Below are positions 36,345-45,270 of a stretch of 54,636 nucleotides of DNA, piece after piece. The stretch spans positions 1 through 54,636 of the forward strand of contig CACFUX010000004.1 in NCBI GenBank assembly GCA_902569615.1. Direction: 5' to 3'. Source of the DNA: an uncultured Pelagibacteraceae bacterium. Its GTDB lineage: Bacteria; Pseudomonadota; Alphaproteobacteria; Pelagibacterales; Pelagibacteraceae. Made by a program: the position numbers and the translations under genes. Positions within the stretch are counted from its first letter, which is position 1. The number at the start of each line of letters is the position of its first letter. A model generated the notes under the pieces. The model ran no database searches. It was not told the DNA's origin and was given only the letters and a program-made list of their open reading frames with translations.

Positions 36345-38288
36345 TTGAATAAAAACTATAAAGATTTATCCAACGCTATAAGGTTTTTGTCCATGGATGC
36401 TGTACAAAAAGCTAACTCTGGGCACCCTGGTATGCCAATGGGAATGGCAGACGTTGCAACAGTATTATTTAAAAACTTTTTAAGATTTGACCCAGAAGAT
36501 CCTAGTTGGATTAATAGGGACAGATTTGTTCTCTCTGCGGGACATGGGTCAATGCTTTTATACTCTTTACTCTATTTAACTGGATATAAAAGTGTTTCAT
36601 TAAATGATATCAAAAATTTCAGACAATTAGATTCTATTTGTGCAGGACACCCAGAATATCATCCAAATTCTGGAATAGAAACTACCACTGGACCTCTGGG
36701 GCAAGGAATATCAAATGCAGTTGGATTTGCATTAGCTGAAGAAATTTTAAAAAAAAAAGTAGGAAAAAATATTATTAATCATAAAACTTATGTCCTGGCT
36801 GGTGATGGATGTTTGATGGAGGGTATAAGTCATGAAGCATTGAGTTTAGCCGGACATTTAAAATTAAAAAATCTTATTCTTTTATTTGATAATAATTCTA
36901 TATCAATTGATGGTCCAACTAGTTTAGCAGTTTCTGATGATCATGAAAAAAGATTTAAAAGTTATGGTTGGAATTATTTAAAGATTAATGGTCATAATTA
37001 TAAAGAAATTACAAAAGCTTTAAAGAAAGCACAAAAATCTAATAAGCCTATTGCAATTTCTTGTAAGACAACAATTGGTTATGGATCTCCAAATAAAGGT
37101 GGCAAAGCCTCAGCTCATGGAAGTCCTTTGGGTGAAGATGAAATAAAACTTGTCAGAAAAAAACTAAAATGGAATTCTGAACCTTTTAAGATACCACATG
37201 AAATATTAGATAAGTGGAGAAAAATTGGAAAAAATGCTTCACAAAAATCTAAAAAAAATAAGAACAAATATAAGAAAATTTTTTCAAATTTTAAAAATTT
37301 AAAATCGTTTAAAAATTTAATTGAAAAAACAAAAAATGACTATTTAAAAAACTCAAAACCTTTAGCTACAAGAAAATCATCTGAAATGTTTTTAAACATT
37401 ATAACTAAATTACCAAATCTTATTGGTGGTTCTGCTGATCTAGCTGGCTCAAACAATACTAAGACCAAAGATCATAGAATAATAAAACCAGGAAATTTTT
37501 CTGGAAACTATATTCACTACGGAGTTAGAGAGCATGCGATGTGCGGAATAATGAATGGAATTGCATTACACAGTGATTTAATTCCTTATGGTGGTACATT
37601 TTTAATATTCAGTGATTATTGTAAACCATCAATCAGATTGGCAGCGATGATGAGACAAAAAGTTATATATGTGTTTACACATGATTCAATTGGGTTAGGA
37701 GAAGATGGTCCAACCCATCAACCTATTGAGCAATTAACAAGTTTAAGATCTATTCCAAATTTAAATGTTTTTAGACCCTCAGATACAATTGAAACTTTTG
37801 AATGCTGGCAATTAGCACTCGAAAGTAAAGATACACCAAGTGTAATAGCTTTAACCAGACAAGGAATTAATCCTGTAAGAGTTAAAAGTTCTTCCAAAAA
37901 TGAATCGTCTGCTGGCGCTTATGAAATTTTAAGGACTGGAGACAATATTAATGTTACAATTTTAGCAACGGGGTCAGAAACTAGTTTGGCCTGTGATGTA
38001 GGTCATAAATTAGCCACAGATGGTATTTATTCCAAAATAATATCAATGCCTTGTCACAAATTATTCGATCAACAAAGTGAAGGTTATAAAAAGAAAATCT
38101 TAGGTGAAACTAAACTTGTTGTATCTGTAGAGGCCTCTGAAACAGATTTTTGGAAAAAGTATACAAGTAATAATGGATTAAATTTTGGAATTAATAATTT
38201 TGGAAAAAGTGCTCCATACAAAAAAATATACGATCATTTTGAATTAAATTCAGAAAATATAACTAAAAAGATTAAAGAAAAAATATGA
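36345..38288 (+). CDS. tkt: Transketolase
   Basis: Thiamine diphosphate enzyme moving two-carbon units between sugar phosphates in the pentose phosphate pathway. The ORF track starts at 36231 inside the divergent gene. Alignment to the usual N terminus ([26 protein letters not shown]) and an AGGA five bases upstream indicate a TTG start at 36345, giving 647 residues. Motifs are [58 protein letters not shown] with [11 protein letters not shown] (thiamine binding), [16 protein letters not shown] and [20 protein letters not shown]. First gene of the plus-strand operon tkt-gap-pgk-fba-thiE-efp. Confidence 0.95.
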   Translation: MNKNYKDLSNAIRFLSMDAVQKANSGHPGMPMGMADVATVLFKNFLRFDPEDPSWINRDRFVLSAGHGSMLLYSLLYLTGYKSVSLNDIKNFRQLDSICAGHPEYHPNSGIETTTGPLGQGISNAVGFALAEEILKKKVGKNIINHKTYVLAGDGCLMEGISHEALSLAGHLKLKNLILLFDNNSISIDGPTSLAVSDDHEKRFKSYGWNYLKINGHNYKEITKALKKAQKSNKPIAISCKTTIGYGSPNKGGKASAHGSPLGEDEIKLVRKKLKWNSEPFKIPHEILDKWRKIGKNASQKSKKNKNKYKKIFSNFKNLKSFKNLIEKTKNDYLKNSKPLATRKSSEMFLNIITKLPNLIGGSADLAGSNNTKTKDHRIIKPGNFSGNYIHYGVREHAMCGIMNGIALHSDLIPYGGTFLIFSDYCKPSIRLAAMMRQKVIYVFTHDSIGLGEDGPTHQPIEQLTSLRSIPNLNVFRPSDTIETFECWQLALESKDTPSVIALTRQGINPVRVKSSSKNESSAGAYEILRTGDNINVTILATGSETSLACDVGHKLATDGIYSKIISMPCHKLFDQQSEGYKKKILGETKLVVSVEASETDFWKKYTSNNGLNFGINNFGKSAPYKKIYDHFELNSENITKKIKEKI

Positions 38289-39286
38289 AGATAAAAGTTG
38301 GAATCAACGGAATGGGAAGAATAGGAAGAATGATTATTCGATCTATTATTGAGAGCAAAAACAAAAAAATTGAAATAAAACATATTAATAATAGAACAAA
38401 TTCTGAGGCTTGCTCAACTCTTCTAAAATATGATTCAATTCATGGAAAATTTAGTGCTGATATAAGTTTTGATGATAAACACTTATTTATCAATAAAAAT
38501 AAAATTACTTTTAGCCAAGAAACAAATTTAAATAATATTAATTGGAAAAAGTATGATGTTGATTATGTTTTTGAATGTACCGGTAAATTTAATTCGAAAG
38601 ACAAATTAGAACCTCATCTAAGTAATGGGGCAAAAAAAGTTATTGTTTCGGCTCCATGCAAAAATGCTGATAAAACTATTGTTTATGGAGTGAATGAGTC
38701 GAAATTAAAAAAAAACGACAAAATTATTTCTGCTGCATCTTGTACCACTAATTGTCTTGCACCAGTAGCTCATGTTCTAAATGAAAATTTTGAAATTGAA
38801 AAAGGTTTTATGACAACAATTCATGCTTTCACAAGTGATCAAAGAATTTTAGATAATTCTCACAAAGATCCAAGAAGAGCTAGATCTGCAAGCCAATCTA
38901 TTGTACCAACATCAACTGGTGCGTCAAAAGCGATTGGTGAAATTATACCTGCTCTAAAAGGTAAATTAGAAGGTATAGCAATGAGAGTGCCTACTCCAAA
39001 TGTTTCTTTAGTTGAACTTATTTTTTGTACAAAAAAAGATTTAAGTATTGAAAAAATTAATTCAGCATTTCATAACTTTAGCAAAAAAAATAAGATTCTT
39101 GAAATCACAAAAGAAAAACTTGTATCTATAGACTTTAATCACAATCCTGCTTCATCAATTGTTGATGCTAGTTTAACAAATGTAGTTGGAAAAAATATGG
39201 GTAAAATTTCAGCTTGGTACGATAATGAGTGGGGTTTTTCAAATAGGATGTGCGATATAGCAGAATATCTTCATAAGATTTCTTAA
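38285..39286 (+). CDS. gap: Glyceraldehyde-3-phosphate dehydrogenase, probably NADP-using
   Basis: Interconverts glyceraldehyde 3-phosphate and 1,3-bisphosphoglycerate. The 333 residues have the Rossmann start [18 protein letters not shown] and the active site [17 protein letters not shown] with its catalytic cysteine. [25 protein letters not shown] and [15 protein letters not shown] follow. The residue that normally fixes NAD (Asp of the AINDL-type loop) is replaced: the loop reads [12 protein letters not shown], with Asn and then Arg. The second specificity spot reads DNSHKD rather than DLPHKD. These changes suggest NADP preference and a gluconeogenic role. It overlaps tkt by 4 bases (ATGA) and pgk by 1 base. 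Confidence 0.96.
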   Translation: MKIKVGINGMGRIGRMIIRSIIESKNKKIEIKHINNRTNSEACSTLLKYDSIHGKFSADISFDDKHLFINKNKITFSQETNLNNINWKKYDVDYVFECTGKFNSKDKLEPHLSNGAKKVIVSAPCKNADKTIVYGVNESKLKKNDKIISAASCTTNCLAPVAHVLNENFEIEKGFMTTIHAFTSDQRILDNSHKDPRRARSASQSIVPTSTGASKAIGEIIPALKGKLEGIAMRVPTPNVSLVELIFCTKKDLSIEKINSAFHNFSKKNKILEITKEKLVSIDFNHNPASSIVDASLTNVVGKNMGKISAWYDNEWGFSNRMCDIAEYLHKIS

Positions 39287-40464
39287 TGAACAGTATCAAA
39301 AATCATGAAAATCTTAATCAAAAAAAAGTTTTATTAAGATTAGATTTAAATGTTCCATTAAAAAATGGAGCGATAACAGATCAAACACGAATTAATAAGA
39401 TCTTACCAATAATTGAATTTTTACTAAATAATAATTCTAAGATAATAGTAGTTTCACATGTAGGACGTCCAAAAGGAAAAGTAAATAAAGATTTATCTCT
39501 TAAACCAATTTGTGAAAATTTAGAAACAAAAATTAACAAAAAAATTAGAATGATTAATGATGATATTTTTAAATTAAGAAAAGAGGATTTGTTTAAAGAC
39601 ACTAATGATCAAATAGTTTTTTTAGAGAATATAAGATTTTATGAAGAAGAAGAAAAAAACGATACTTCTTTTGCAAAACATTTGGCCGGACTTGCTGATT
39701 TGTATGTCAATGACGCGTTTTCTTGCTCCCACAGGGCACACGCATCTGTAAGTAAAATAACAGAGTTTCTTCCTGCTTTTGCTGGAATACAATTAGAAAC
39801 AGAAATAAATGCTTTAAAAAAAGTTACATCTGAAATTAAAAAACCAATTACTTGTATTATTGGTGGGTCAAAAATTTCAACAAAAATTGGAATAATTAAA
39901 AACTTAATACCCATATTTGATAATATTATCATTGTTGGTGGAATGGCTAATAATATTCTTAGTCACAAAGGAAGCCAAATAGGTAAATCAATTAAAGAAG
40001 AAAATTGTGAAATGATAATTAAAGAAATCTTTGAAACTTCAAAAAATCATTCTTGTGAAATAATATATCCAGAAGACGTTATGGTTGGAAAAAATGTGGA
40101 TAGTTCATCAGAAGTCAAAGAACTAAATAATATAGAGGATAACGATTTAATATTAGATATTGGGCCAAAAACAGTAAATAAAATTAAAAATATTATTAAA
40201 ATTAGTGAAACAATCCTGTGGAATGGTCCAGCAGGATATTTTGAGAATCCAAATTTTGCAAATGGTAGTTATGAAATTGCAAAAGCAATTATTAAAAAAA
40301 ATAAAGACAAATCAATTTACTCTGTTGTTGGAGGAGGAGATACAATCGCCTTAATAAATAAAATTAATGCAATCGAAAATTTCAATTTTGTTTCAACTGC
40401 TGGTGGTGCATTTTTAGAATATCTTGAAGGAAAAGAACTTCCTGGTATAAAAGCTCTAAATTAA
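39286..40464 (+). CDS. pgk: Phosphoglycerate kinase
   Basis: Transfers phosphate between 1,3-bisphosphoglycerate and ADP, reversible in glycolysis and gluconeogenesis. The 392-residue protein shows KKVLLRLDLNVPLKNGAITDQTRI, VVSHVGRPKGK, FLENIRFYEEEEKND, YVNDAFSCSHRAHASV, the hinge CIIGGSKISTKIGI, LWNGPAGYFENPNFANGS and SVVGGGDTIALINK. Its ATG shares one base with the gap stop (TAATG), and fba follows after one base. Confidence 0.97.
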   Translation: MNSIKNHENLNQKKVLLRLDLNVPLKNGAITDQTRINKILPIIEFLLNNNSKIIVVSHVGRPKGKVNKDLSLKPICENLETKINKKIRMINDDIFKLRKEDLFKDTNDQIVFLENIRFYEEEEKNDTSFAKHLAGLADLYVNDAFSCSHRAHASVSKITEFLPAFAGIQLETEINALKKVTSEIKKPITCIIGGSKISTKIGIIKNLIPIFDNIIIVGGMANNILSHKGSQIGKSIKEENCEMIIKEIFETSKNHSCEIIYPEDVMVGKNVDSSSEVKELNNIEDNDLILDIGPKTVNKIKNIIKISETILWNGPAGYFENPNFANGSYEIAKAIIKKNKDKSIYSVVGGGDTIALINKINAIENFNFVSTAGGAFLEYLEGKELPGIKALN

Positions 40465-40465
40465 T

Positions 40466-41473
40466 ATGTCAGAATTAAATAACATCGCCCTAAAAATTAT
40501 AGAAAAAGGTAAAGGGATTTTAGCTGCTGATGAAAGTACTGGAACAATGACAAAAAGATTAGATTCTGTAAATGTTCCATCAACACCAGAAAATAGACTG
40601 CTGTTTAGAGAGACCTTATTTAGCGCAACAAGTATGACTGAATGTATTGGGGGTGTAATTTTATATGATGAAACAATAAAACAATTATCCTCAAAAAAAA
40701 ATAAGATCCCTGAATTAATTTCAAATATGGGTGCAGCCCCAGGAATAAAAGTTGATACAGGTGCTAAAGCTCTAGCTGGCTCACTAGATGAAAAAGTTAC
40801 AGAGGGTTTAGATGGATTAAGAGAGAGATTAAAAGAATATTACAAACTTGGGGCAAAATTTACAAAATGGAGAGGTGTTTACAGCATATCTAAGAATTAC
40901 CCGAGTAAACTTTCAATTGAGGCTAACGCTCACGCTTTAGCGAGATATTCTGCATTGGTTCAAGAATGTAATATGGTTCCAATAGTTGAGCCAGAAGTCT
41001 TAATGGACGGTGAACATTCAGCAAAAGAGTGTTATGAAAAAACTTCAAATGTAATCAAAAAATGCTTTGAGGAATTAATTTTGCATAAAGTTGATTTGAC
41101 AGGAATTATACTGAAGCCTAATATGATTCTATCTGGAAATAAATCTAAAGATAAAATTTCAAATGAAGAGGTGGCTAAGTTAACTTTGGAATGTTTAAAA
41201 AATTCAGTACCTTCAGAAGTTCCTGGAATTACTTTTTTATCTGGGGGTCAATCAGAAATAGAAGCAACTGAAAATTTAAATCTGATTAATAAGTATAATA
41301 ATACTAATTTTATAATGAGCTACTCCTATGGGAGAGCCCTTCAACAAAGCGCCTTAAAATTTTGGGCAAAAGATATTCAAAATATTGATGGTACTCAAAA
41401 GGTTTTTAACCACCGAGCAAAAATGAATACGTTAGCTGCTCAAGGAAAATGGTCTAAAGATCTTGAGATTTAA
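40466..41473 (+). CDS. Fructose-bisphosphate aldolase, class I
   Basis: Schiff-base aldolase joining dihydroxyacetone phosphate and glyceraldehyde 3-phosphate. The 335 residues resemble the animal/plant-type class I enzyme: GKGILAADESTGTMTKRL, FTKWRGVYSI with one active-site lysine, NMVPIVEPEVLMDGEHS, TGIILKPNMILSG carrying the Schiff-base lysine, FLSGGQSE and MSYSYGRALQQSALKFW. No zinc-dependent class II enzyme is in the window. It lies between pgk (1-base gap) and thiE (11-base overlap). Confidence 0.95.
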   Translation: MSELNNIALKIIEKGKGILAADESTGTMTKRLDSVNVPSTPENRLLFRETLFSATSMTECIGGVILYDETIKQLSSKKNKIPELISNMGAAPGIKVDTGAKALAGSLDEKVTEGLDGLRERLKEYYKLGAKFTKWRGVYSISKNYPSKLSIEANAHALARYSALVQECNMVPIVEPEVLMDGEHSAKECYEKTSNVIKKCFEELILHKVDLTGIILKPNMILSGNKSKDKISNEEVAKLTLECLKNSVPSEVPGITFLSGGQSEIEATENLNLINKYNNTNFIMSYSYGRALQQSALKFWAKDIQNIDGTQKVFNHRAKMNTLAAQGKWSKDLEI

Positions 41474-42077
41474 TAAAAAAAAATTCATCTATCTCATTTC
41501 ACCGCTCAAAATAAACAAAATTTTTTACTATCATTTACCCATCGTTTTAGATCAAAAAAAAGTAAGTTTTTTTCAATTAAGACTTAAAAAAGAAAATTTC
41601 AAAAAAAAATTAACTATTGGAAGAAAAATAAAGAAAATATGTAAAAAGTTTAACGTTAAATTTTTAGTAAATGATGATGTTTATCTCGCAAAAAAATTGA
41701 ACGCTGATGGTTGTCATTTGGGTCAAAAAGATATGAATATCTTTGAAGCAAGAAGAATAATTGGAAAAAAAATAATAGGAATCACCTGTCATAACTCAAT
41801 TAAATTAGCAAAAGTTGCTATAAAAAGTAAAGCTGATTACTTAGCTTTTGGAGCTTTCAATAAATCAAAAACTAAGAAGATTAAATACAGGGCATCTATC
41901 AATTTATTAAAAAAAGCCAGAAAGATAACAAAATCTCCAATAGTTGCTATTGGCGGTATTAATTCAAACAACTATAAAAAACTCTTGTTGAATAAAGCAA
42001 ACTTTTTAGCTATTTCAGGCTACATTTGGAATAATAAAAAACTAAATCCAAGAGAAGCTATAAAAAAATTAAAATGA
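41463..42077 (+). CDS. thiE: Thiamine-phosphate synthase (ThiE/TenI family)
   Basis: Predicted to couple HMP diphosphate with thiazole phosphate to make thiamine phosphate. The 204-residue TIM-barrel protein has FFQLRLKK, FLVNDDVYLAKKLNADGCHLGQKDM, IGITCHNSIKLAKVA, DYLAFGAFN and SPIVAIGGINSNNYKKLL. The segment that is GPVFPTxTK in typical ThiE reads GAFNKSKTKK here, so the phosphate-binding loop is divergent and a TenI-like role cannot be excluded. It overlaps the aldolase gene by 11 bases and efp by 4. With thiD at 21.8 kb it covers the late thiamine steps. Confidence 0.82.
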   Translation: MRFNKKKFIYLISPLKINKIFYYHLPIVLDQKKVSFFQLRLKKENFKKKLTIGRKIKKICKKFNVKFLVNDDVYLAKKLNADGCHLGQKDMNIFEARRIIGKKIIGITCHNSIKLAKVAIKSKADYLAFGAFNKSKTKKIKYRASINLLKKARKITKSPIVAIGGINSNNYKKLLLNKANFLAISGYIWNNKKLNPREAIKKLK

Positions 42078-42634
42078 AAATATCTGGAAATGAGATTAAA
42101 CCTGGAATGCTTTTAGAACATAAAGATGATTTATGGGAAGTACTTAAAACTCAGCATGTAAAACCTGGTAAAGGTGGTGCATTTAATCAAGTTGAAATGA
42201 AAAGTGTTAATAAGGGAACAAAATTAAATGAAAGATTTAGATCAAGTGATGATGTAGAAAAGGCTTCAATTGATGAAATTAATTTTAATTATTTATATGA
42301 AAATGAGGCAGAATATTATTTTATTGATCAAAAAACTTTTGAACAAATTAATATAAAAAAAGAAATTGTTGGCGAAAAAGGTAAATTTTTAAAAGAAGAA
42401 TTGGAAGTAAAAATAAGTTTTTATGAGGAAAACCCAATCGCTATTGAATTACCAAACCAAGTCCAATGTAAAATAGAAAGTACAGACGCAGCTTTAAAAG
42501 GCCAAACAGTTTCATCATCCTATAAGCCAGCAATATTAGATAATGGGGTAAAAATTCAAGTTCCACCATTTATTGAAAGTGGAGATGAAATAATCGTTGA
42601 TACAAGATCAATTGAGTATGTAAGAAAATTATAA
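42074..42634 (+). CDS. efp: Translation elongation factor P
   Basis: Relieves ribosome stalling at polyproline. The 186 residues comprise the usual three beta-barrel domains: KISGNEIKPGMLLEHKDDLWEVLKTQHVKPGKGGAFNQVEMKS with the conserved lysine of the KPGKGGAF tip that is modified in many bacteria, then ENEAEYYFIDQKTFEQ, and PNQVQCKIESTDAALKGQTVSSSYKPAILDNG in the C-terminal OB domains. It overlaps thiE by 4 bases. Confidence 0.97.
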   Translation: MKISGNEIKPGMLLEHKDDLWEVLKTQHVKPGKGGAFNQVEMKSVNKGTKLNERFRSSDDVEKASIDEINFNYLYENEAEYYFIDQKTFEQINIKKEIVGEKGKFLKEELEVKISFYEENPIAIELPNQVQCKIESTDAALKGQTVSSSYKPAILDNGVKIQVPPFIESGDEIIVDTRSIEYVRKL

Positions 42635-42638
42635 AATC

Positions 42639-43379
42639 ATGAATTCAATATCAGCAAATTTAAATATTATGATAAAGGCTGCTGAGAAAGCATCTAAAAT
42701 ATTGATCAGGGACTTTGGAGAATTAGAAAAACTTCAAGTATCTTCGAAAGGACCTTTGGACTTCGTGACTAATTCAGATAAAAAAGTTGAAAAGGTAATT
42801 CTTAACGAACTATCAAAATCTAGAAAAAATTACAGTATTTTAAGTGAAGAAATTGGTGAAATAAAAAATTCAGATAGAGATAATTTTTGGATTATAGATC
42901 CAATAGATGGTACAACAAATTTTATGCATGGCGTTCCTCATTTTGCAATATCTATTGCTTTAAAAACAAATAATGAAATTGTTTCTGGATTAATTCTAGA
43001 CCCAATAAAAAATGAAATGTTCTACGCTGAAAAAAACAATGGAGCATTCTTTAATAACCAAAGAATTAGAGTTTCAAAAAAAAGAAATTTAGATCAATGT
43101 TTATTTGCGACAGGCGGTAAGAGTGAATTTAAATCCAAACTCAATACTAGAAGATCTGGTAGTGCTGCTCTTGATATGGCATATGTTGGGGCGGGAAGAT
43201 ATGATGGACATTTTCAAAAGAATTTAAAAATTTGGGACGTTGCGGCTGGTGTAATTATTATCAAAGAAGCAGGTGGTAAAGTTAATGAAATTGATAGCAG
43301 TAATAGCAAAGATTTAAATATTATTGCTGGAAGTAATTCAATATATGATAAAATGCTGGAGACTTTAGGTAACTTTTAA
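42639..43379 (+). CDS. suhB: Inositol monophosphatase family protein (SuhB-like)
   Basis: Mg-dependent phosphatase of the FIG superfamily. The 246 residues show the metal-binding motifs [34 protein letters not shown] and the C-terminal [19 protein letters not shown]. The first gives the Glu and the second the DPIDGT aspartates. In E. coli SuhB also acts in rRNA transcription antitermination; whether it does here is unknown. It follows efp by 4 bases, an arrangement shared with other alphaproteobacteria. Confidence 0.9.
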   Translation: MNSISANLNIMIKAAEKASKILIRDFGELEKLQVSSKGPLDFVTNSDKKVEKVILNELSKSRKNYSILSEEIGEIKNSDRDNFWIIDPIDGTTNFMHGVPHFAISIALKTNNEIVSGLILDPIKNEMFYAEKNNGAFFNNQRIRVSKKRNLDQCLFATGGKSEFKSKLNTRRSGSAALDMAYVGAGRYDGHFQKNLKIWDVAAGVIIIKEAGGKVNEIDSSNSKDLNIIAGSNSIYDKMLETLGNF

Positions 43380-43414
43380 TTGTTTTTAAAAATTGTTTTG
43401 CTATAAACCCTGCT

Positions 43415-43645
43415 ATGAAAAAAAAAATACACCCTAAATATCATAAAATAAAAGTGGAAATGACTGATGGGTCACAATTTGAAACTAGATCAACCTGGGG
43501 AGCAGAAGGTGAAATATTAAAATTAGAAATTGATCCAATTTCTCACTCGGCTTGGACTGGAGGAAAACAAAAAATTTTAGATAAAGGTAGAGTTAGTAAA
43601 TTCAATAAAAAATTCCAAAATTTTAGATCTGAGAAAAAAAATTAA
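43415..43645 (+). CDS. rpmE: 50S ribosomal protein L31
   Basis: The 76-residue protein has the type A L31 pattern [44 protein letters not shown] and [13 protein letters not shown]. It contains no cysteine, so it is the zinc-independent form. It overlaps the following trcR-like gene by one base (TAATG) and is preceded by a 35-base gap. Confidence 0.95.
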   Translation: MKKKIHPKYHKIKVEMTDGSQFETRSTWGAEGEILKLEIDPISHSAWTGGKQKILDKGRVSKFNKKFQNFRSEKKN

Positions 43646-44223
43646 TGACTAATGCTCCCTTAATGCCAATGGCAACAGCTGTTTGGCTAGTTGAAAATAC
43701 AACATTGACTTTTAAGCAGATAGCTAACTTCTGCAACCTTCACGAAGTCGAAATACAAGGAATTGCTGATGGAGAAGTTGGTAAAGGTATTGTTGGATAT
43801 AATCCAATAATTGCAGGTCAGCTTACAAAAGAAGAAATTGAATTATCTTCAAAAGATAATTCGAGACCTCTTAACTTAAATAATTACAATGTAGACATTA
43901 AAAGTACTAATAACAAGACTAAGAAATATGTTCCGCTATCTAAAAGACAAGATAAACCGGATTCGGCTTTGTGGCTAATTAGACAATACTCAAATTTGAA
44001 AGACTCTCAAATTGCAAAATTAGTTAGTGTTACAAAAAACTCAGTAGTAGCAATTAGAAATAAAAGTTATTGGAATTATAATAGTCTTAATCCGAAAGAT
44101 CCTGTTGCAATAGGATTAATTACACAAAAAGAACTTCAAGATGCGATAGAAAAAGCTGAAAGAAGAATTAAAAGAGAAAAAAAACTTAAAGAAAAAGAAG
44201 CTTCAAATAAAAATAAAAATTAA
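43645..44223 (+). CDS. trcR: Cell cycle transcriptional regulator TrcR (DUF1013)
   Basis: The 192 residues begin TNAPLMPMATAVWLVENTTLTFKQIANFCNLHEVEIQGIADGEVGKGI, the DUF1013 family signature known only from alphaproteobacteria. A second similar helix-turn-helix-like repeat follows (SALWLIRQYSNLKDSQIAKLVSVTKNSVVAIRN). The end (about 165-192) is highly charged. In Caulobacter the family member TrcR is described as a cell-cycle transcription regulator. The target genes in SAR11 are not known to me. It starts on the last base of the rpmE stop codon. Confidence 0.88.
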   Translation: MTNAPLMPMATAVWLVENTTLTFKQIANFCNLHEVEIQGIADGEVGKGIVGYNPIIAGQLTKEEIELSSKDNSRPLNLNNYNVDIKSTNNKTKKYVPLSKRQDKPDSALWLIRQYSNLKDSQIAKLVSVTKNSVVAIRNKSYWNYNSLNPKDPVAIGLITQKELQDAIEKAERRIKREKKLKEKEASNKNKN

Positions 44224-44252
44224 AAAATCAATATAGACAATTAAATTTTTAA

Positions 44253-44288
44253 ATGATAAGAACACTTTTTTTTGGAGGTAGTTATTAA
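44253..44288 (+). other. Possible 11-codon leader ORF overlapping the rpsU start
   Basis: ATG at 44253 opens MIRTLFFGGSY and stops at TAA 44286-44288. Its stop overlaps by one base the proposed ATT start of rpsU, and the rpsU Shine-Dalgarno lies inside it. It has no clear ribosome-binding site of its own, so translation is speculative. Confidence 0.2.
44274..44278 (+). promoter_or_regulatory. Perfect Shine-Dalgarno GGAGG of rpsU
   Basis: GGAGG is placed five bases before ATT at 44284. It overlaps the TTG used by the ORF track (44272), so that TTG cannot be served by it. It therefore argues for initiation at 44284. Confidence 0.75.
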
Positions 44289-44478
44289 AATAGAAGTAAA
44301 AGACAATAATATAGAGCAAGCACTAAGAGTGCTAAAAAGAAAACTTCAACGTGACGGTTTTTTTAAAATAATAAAATTAAAGAATACTTATGAAAAACCA
44401 TCAGAAAAAAAGAAAAGAATTCTTCAAGAAAATATTAAAAGAGTAAAAAAGTTAAACAAAATTAAAAATAGATATTAA
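44284..44478 (+). CDS. rpsU: 30S ribosomal protein S21, apparent ATT start
   Basis: Small basic 30S protein that helps the ribosome engage Shine-Dalgarno sequences. The body VKDNNIEQALRVLKRKLQRDGFF, YEKPSEKKKRILQENIKRVKK is typical S21. The ORF track starts at TTG 44272, which overlaps the GGAGG. Aligned with other alphaproteobacterial S21 proteins (MQVLVRDNNVDQAL), the initiator position falls on the codon ATT at 44284 (IKIEVKDNNIEQAL), giving 64 residues with a five-base spacer to GGAGG. There is no ATG or GTG in frame nearby. ATT initiation is rare and is best known from infC, so sequencing error or the upstream TTG remain alternatives. Confidence 0.85.
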   Translation: MKIEVKDNNIEQALRVLKRKLQRDGFFKIIKLKNTYEKPSEKKKRILQENIKRVKKLNKIKNRY

Positions 44479-44484
44479 ATTTAC

Positions 44485-44561
44485 CGCGGGGTGGAGCAGC
44501 CTGGTAGCTCGCAAGGCTCATAACCTTGAGGTCGGCGGTTCAAATCCGTCCCCCGCAACCA
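44485..44561 (+). tRNA. Initiator tRNA-fMet (anticodon CAT)
   Basis: A 77-base tRNA with encoded CCA. The acceptor CGCGGGG faces CCCCGCA, giving the unpaired C1-A72 that marks the bacterial initiator. The anticodon stem is CAAGG/CCTTG with loop CTCATAA, giving CAT, and the T arm contains GGTTCAAATCC. The sequence is close to the E. coli initiator. It lies 6 bases after rpsU. Confidence 0.97.
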
Positions 44562-44565
44562 ATTA

Positions 44566-45261
44566 TTAAATTTTAAATTTAGATTTTTTACTATCAATTA
44601 AAAAATTTTTTACTGTCTCAGTCGTAAGGCTATTAAATGACTTTCCAAATTTTTCAATTTTTTCAATGATAGATGGAGGAATAGTAATTATATGGCAGCC
44701 AAGTTGTTTTGCTTGTAAATAATTATATGGCTCTCTAACACTTGCCCAAAGTATTTGAACATTTTTAAACTTTTTTGCCATTGAAATACTTTTTTTAAAT
44801 TCAGGGACTGGATCTTTTCCTACATCTGCTGCCCTTCCTGCAAAAATTGAAATAATTACTTTAGTTTTTTTGTCTACAACTTTAAGAATTTTTTTTGTTT
44901 GTTCATAATTATAAACAGCCGTAATATTTAATTTAACTTTCTTTTTGTTAAGTTCTTTAATTATTTTTCCCATAAACATACCCTTTGAATTAACTATAGG
45001 AATTTTTACATAAATATTTTTTCCCCAATTATTAATTTTCAAAGCTTGCTTTTTCATTTCTAAATAATTATCTCCAAATACTTCAAGTGAGACAGGTTTT
45101 TTTTTACAGATTTTTAGTATTTTTTTTGAATAAGATTTGTAGTCTTTTGCACCAGCTCTTCTCATTAAAGTTGGATTTGTTGTAAAACCTTTAACAATTT
45201 TTTTTTTATTAAATTTTTTAATTTTATTTAGTTCAGCAATATCACAAAAAATTTTAATCAT
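44566..45261 (-). CDS. Transaldolase family protein (short, TalC/FSA-like)
   Basis: The 231-residue single-barrel protein belongs to the short transaldolase/fructose-6-phosphate aldolase group. It has IFCDIAELNKIKKF, KGFTTNPTLMRRAG, ISLEVFGDN-type strand PVSLEVFGDN, YVKIPIVNSKG with the Schiff-base lysine, LNITAVYNYEQTKKIL, FAGRAADVGKDPVP and ILWASVREPYNYLQAKQLGCHIITIPP. It could serve the pentose phosphate pathway together with tkt. Its placement next to two envelope-glycan-type genes instead suggests a sugar-precursor role. Nine bases separate it from the upstream glycosyltransferase, so they are likely cotranscribed. Confidence 0.85.
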   Translation of the reverse strand: MIKIFCDIAELNKIKKFNKKKIVKGFTTNPTLMRRAGAKDYKSYSKKILKICKKKPVSLEVFGDNYLEMKKQALKINNWGKNIYVKIPIVNSKGMFMGKIIKELNKKKVKLNITAVYNYEQTKKILKVVDKKTKVIISIFAGRAADVGKDPVPEFKKSISMAKKFKNVQILWASVREPYNYLQAKQLGCHIITIPPSIIEKIEKFGKSFNSLTTETVKNFLIDSKKSKFKI

Positions 45262-45270
45262 AAAAAATTA

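Noticed and set aside
44272-44283. TTG at 44272 as the rpsU start
   Set aside because: It overlaps the GGAGG and would add four residues not seen in other S21 proteins; kept only as an alternative.
44485-44561. tRNA-fMet as an integration attachment site for the cassette beside it
   Set aside because: No direct repeat of the tRNA 3' end was seen further right in the window, and no integrase gene is present.
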